From positions 124,001 through 188,000 of the forward strand of contig CAYZTM010000001.1 in NCBI GenBank assembly GCA_964481425.1: a stretch of 64,000 bases of DNA, written 5' to 3'. Origin of the DNA: MKUN01 sp964481425. GTDB lineage: Bacteria > Bacteroidota > Bacteroidia > Chitinophagales > Chitinophagaceae. The notes below the pieces were generated by a model that ran no database searches, was not told where the DNA came from, and saw only the letters and a program-made list of their open reading frames with translations. This document shows, one piece after another, positions 61,507 through 64,000 of this stretch; position 1 is the first letter of the stretch, and each line of letters begins with the position of its first letter. The position numbers were made by a program, and so were the translations under genes.

Positions 61507-63834
61507 ATGCCGCACAAGATGTACCCTCTGAAAAATGCGATCTTGGTCACTTTACTCCTGCTCTTTGCAGGTCTGACCAATGCACAGCCATATTATATTG
61601 TGGATACGGACCCATGGAACCAGAACTTCAACGATTCTGCAATGGACCAGGTATACGGCCCGGGTAACTGGATACGCACAGATTATACAGCCCAGGCCGC
61701 TAATATATTTACTGCTACTACATCTTTTGTAATGCTGGAGGGAAGCGATGCCAATGCCATTGCGATGAGCAATTTCCTTACGAACAACCAAGCGCTTATA
61801 GAAAACTGGGTAAGCTATGGTGGCAGGCTCTTCATTAATGCTGCCCCAAACCAGGGTGGTAATATCAACTGCGGATTTGACAATACTACCTTGCTTTACC
61901 CCAACTACTACACATCGGGCGGGGCAGTTAACCCTAACGATAGTATTTTCAATGGCCCTTACACACCTGTGGCTACCAGTTATACAGGCAATTATTTAGG
62001 ACACGCGCTCATTTCAGGGATCAATCTTGATAGCCTGATGTATGGCAATCAACCAAACACACTGGTATTGGCTCAGAAAAGCTGGGGCCTGGGTACTGTA
62101 TTTTTCGGTGGACTGACACAACCTAACTGGTGGTCGCCTATGGCGGAAGGTGAAAACCTGTGGTATAATATTTTCAATAATTTCGCGGTTCAGACTACAC
62201 CCATAGACAGTGGCGCACTGGACAGCTTCGTGGTATTTGCCAATTACAACTGTTCCCAGCTGCAACTGACGGTGAATACCGTAAACTATTATCCCGGTAT
62301 GGGGGTCAAAACTTATTTTGGCGACAATACAACTGATTCATCGGCCATCAATGCAGCGGTACTTACCGGTGGCACGGCATCTATTAGCCATAGCTATAAC
62401 GCATCAGGCACATATACTATCAAGCAACAGTTGTACAATGGTCCTGCTGTGATCGATTCACTGGAGTTCTCTTACCAATACATCGTCTGCAGTTCTGTGC
62501 AGGTTAGTTTCTATCATGATGTGAACAACAACTGCGTGATGGATAATGCAGAAGGTCCTATTACGCAAGCTACCCTGACAGAGGTGGATTCGAATAATGT
62601 GCCTATTGATACAATTGCCGCTACCAGTGGATTCTACTATACGGAGCATGGCAATGTAGGTGACATATATACCTTCAGGCCTATCTCAATAACCGGTTTT
62701 TATGTCACCTGTCCTATGGCCGGAGAATATGTAGATACGCTGAATGTAGGTAATGGGGGTAACATTAATTTTGGTGTTACTTGCCTGCCCGGTAATTCAT
62801 TCGATCTCGCGATCAACCCGATTACGAATTCTTACAGCAATACTGCAACGGTGATGATAAATGTGACCAATGTATATTGTACCCCTCAAAACGCTGTTGC
62901 CACGATGCAGTTCAGCACTGATTATGCATTCCTGGGCTCTACGCCGGCACCTGCTACAGCAAATGGGCAGACACTGACATGGAATTTGAACAATGTCTAT
63001 AACGATTCGCCCGCTAATATCGTTGTGTACCTGACTCCCTCAGGGCCCAATTTGACTATCGGTGATACTGTAAATTACACTTTTACTGTCGACCCGATAG
63101 TTGGGGACACGGATAGCGTAAATAATATTGTCATTGTGGAAGACACCATTTTCGGTGCATGGGACCCCAATCACATATCAGTTTCACCGCAGGGTTATAT
63201 CACGGCCGGGACCAAGCTCAAGTATTCTGTCATGTTTGAGAATACAGGCAATGCACCCGCACAAAATATCTATGTGCTTGACACACTGCCTGACCAGGCG
63301 GACCTCAACAGTCTGCGTATGATCACTGCCAGCGCTCCTATGTATACTACCATATTTGAGTCCGGCGGCCATAACATTGTCAGGTTCGAGTTCCCCAATA
63401 TCAACCTGCCGGACAGTGTTCATTACCCCTATAACTGTACGGGCATGTTCTCCTATACGATAAATACAAAACCCGGTCTTGCCCCCGGTACATTCATTGA
63501 CAACAGGGCCGGTATCTACTTCGATAACAACGATGTGGTGATGACCAATAGTGTGCGTAATATTATTGCCAGCCCGCAGTATGTTCAGTTTGTAAATGCG
63601 GCGGATAACATAAAGCTGTATCCCAACCCGGCTACCAACCAGCTTATTATAAGTGCCGATGAACATGTTTATCGTTCCTTTACCATTACCAACAGCATGG
63701 GGCAGCTCATGCTGCAGGATGAGGTGAGAGGAACAAATACAACGCTTAATATAAAACGACTGCCTGCCGGCATTTACTATGTCACTTTGAAAGGTACTGA
63801 GGGGAATGAAGTGCGAAAGTTTGTGAAAATGTAA
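61507..63834 (+). CDS. T9SS-sorted cell-surface protein, paralogue 2 (DUF7619-like)
   Basis: A 775-residue protein, collinear with paralogue 1 along its whole length. It has signal peptide KNAILVTLLLLFAGLTNAQ, then the same N-terminal domain (YYIVDTDPWNQ, GNWIRTDYTAQ, MLEGSDANAIAMSNFLTNN, AQKSWGLGTVFFGGLT), the SdrD-B-like part (FYHDVNNNCVMDNAEGP), a DUF7619-like block (DPNHISVSPQGYITAGTKL, NTGNAPAQNIYVLDTLPD, NIVRFEFPNINLPDSVHYP) and a type IX sorting domain (LYPNPATNQLIIS ... RLPAGIYYVTLK). The DNA is less AT-rich than paralogue 1. Surface anchoring is expected; the ligand is unknown. Confidence 0.9.
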   Translation: MPHKMYPLKNAILVTLLLLFAGLTNAQPYYIVDTDPWNQNFNDSAMDQVYGPGNWIRTDYTAQAANIFTATTSFVMLEGSDANAIAMSNFLTNNQALIENWVSYGGRLFINAAPNQGGNINCGFDNTTLLYPNYYTSGGAVNPNDSIFNGPYTPVATSYTGNYLGHALISGINLDSLMYGNQPNTLVLAQKSWGLGTVFFGGLTQPNWWSPMAEGENLWYNIFNNFAVQTTPIDSGALDSFVVFANYNCSQLQLTVNTVNYYPGMGVKTYFGDNTTDSSAINAAVLTGGTASISHSYNASGTYTIKQQLYNGPAVIDSLEFSYQYIVCSSVQVSFYHDVNNNCVMDNAEGPITQATLTEVDSNNVPIDTIAATSGFYYTEHGNVGDIYTFRPISITGFYVTCPMAGEYVDTLNVGNGGNINFGVTCLPGNSFDLAINPITNSYSNTATVMINVTNVYCTPQNAVATMQFSTDYAFLGSTPAPATANGQTLTWNLNNVYNDSPANIVVYLTPSGPNLTIGDTVNYTFTVDPIVGDTDSVNNIVIVEDTIFGAWDPNHISVSPQGYITAGTKLKYSVMFENTGNAPAQNIYVLDTLPDQADLNSLRMITASAPMYTTIFESGGHNIVRFEFPNINLPDSVHYPYNCTGMFSYTINTKPGLAPGTFIDNRAGIYFDNNDVVMTNSVRNIIASPQYVQFVNAADNIKLYPNPATNQLIISADEHVYRSFTITNSMGQLMLQDEVRGTNTTLNIKRLPAGIYYVTLKGTEGNEVRKFVKM

Positions 63835-63860
63835 AAAATGAACTTTTTGAATAGTTAAAA

Positions 63861-63890
63861 CGGGCGCCCTAAGGCGCCCGTTGTTTGTTG
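63861..63890 (+). terminator. Terminator after the T9SS paralogue pair
   Basis: Perfect 8-bp GC-rich stem CGGGCGCC (63861-63868) with GGCGCCCG (63873-63880), loop CTAA, then TTGTTTGTTG. It lies 26 bases after the stop codon of paralogue 2. Confidence 0.88.
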
Positions 63891-63915
63891 GCCGCTTATG
63901 GGCGGAGGTTTTTAT

Positions 63916-63923
63916 TATCTTTG
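63916..63923 (+). promoter_or_regulatory. Putative -7 box of rimM
   Basis: TATCTTTG matches TAnnTTTG and lies 25 bases upstream of the rimM ATG, right after the terminator of the previous gene. This placement suggests rimM begins a new transcript. Confidence 0.55.
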
Positions 63924-63948
63924 CAGGCCCCTTCATAGGGTTCAGGAT

Positions 63949-64000
63949 ATGCTTAGGATAGGTAAAATAGTGGCCACGCATGGCCTCGACGGGACGGTTG
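63949..64000 (+). CDS. rimM: Ribosome maturation factor RimM, N-terminal fragment (cut by window edge)
   Basis: Only 17 codons lie in the window. The frame opens with ATG at 63949 and reads MLRIGKIVATHGLDGTV. IGKIVATHGLxGxV is the start of RimM, which helps mature the 16S rRNA 3' domain and binds ribosomal protein S19. The remainder is outside the window. Because the fragment is short, the call rests on this one motif, which is well conserved. Confidence 0.8.
   Translation, partial: MLRIGKIVATHGLDGTV

Noticed and set aside
59031..63834. Tandem paralogues considered as a CRISPR or phase-variation locus
   Set aside because: Each copy is a complete gene with its own promoter and terminator; no short regular repeats, inverted invertible segment or recombinase gene is seen.
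1..64000. tRNA, rRNA, CRISPR arrays, restriction, abortive-infection or prophage genes
   Set aside because: No cloverleaf, rRNA-like sequence, repeat-spacer array, or recognisable defence or phage protein was found on reading the intergenic regions and predicted proteins.

Overview
The window is chromosomal DNA of a Bacteroidota bacterium, most likely of the family Chitinophagaceae. The evidence is four secreted proteins with type IX secretion (T9SS) C-terminal sorting tails, a PorW/SprE-like gliding/secretion protein, Bacteroidota promoter -7 boxes (TAnnTTTG), a FadL/OMPP1 outer-membrane protein, an archaeal/eukaryotic-type prolyl-tRNA synthetase and a MqnP-like UbiA protein. I see no rRNA, tRNA, complete insertion sequence, prophage or CRISPR array. 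Most of the window is ordinary chromosome.

Layout: 0-4 kb holds a small membrane protein, a large GT-C-like membrane protein, an SRPBCC protein and a GNAT acetyltransferase. 4.4-12.4 kb is a sugar-acid-type catabolic cluster: a sodium:solute symporter and an Anabaena-sensory-rhodopsin-transducer (ASRT) homologue face a three-gene operon for a ThDP enzyme, an enolase-superfamily dehydratase and a giant FAD/Fe-S oxidoreductase. 12.6-19.6 kb is a five-gene signalling cassette: REC-PAS histidine kinase, CHASE3 hybrid kinase with three receivers, free receiver, CheR and CheB. 19.7-25.5 kb has a His-rich secreted protein, an LVIVD T9SS protein, a PLP decarboxylase, a VOC protein, a DUF5362 membrane protein and proS. 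25.7-30.7 kb has a Tyr/Asn-rich secreted protein, a FadL-like porin and parE. 30.8-36.1 kb looks AT-richer and accessory: a small lipoprotein, an acyltransferase, a DUF5005-like lipoprotein, a DUF1330 protein, a T9SS protein and a 49-aa conserved small protein. 36.2-42.9 kb has a DPP-IV-like peptidase, a membrane protein, the overlapping DUF1573-ubiA/mqnP-dapB operon, pepT and marC. 43-49.4 kb has a VWA protein with a vestigial TonB-plug region, an M13 peptidase, and an operon with AtpZ/AtpI-like proteins but no ATP synthase. 49.7-58.9 kb has PorW/SprE, RelA/SpoT, an M32 carboxypeptidase, a small membrane protein and NupC. 59-63.8 kb is a tandem pair of paralogous T9SS cell-surface proteins. 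The start of rimM is cut by the right edge.

The most interesting points are: the ASRT homologue with no rhodopsin beside a sugar-acid pathway; the receptor-less CheR/CheB phosphorelay cassette; a precise 11-residue (hendecad) repeat in the PorW N-terminus; the tandem surface-protein paralogues with identical promoter geometry but different base composition; and the atpZ/atpI-like genes lying beside a SprT protease instead of atpB. I found no convincing wholly undescribed defence or mobile system.
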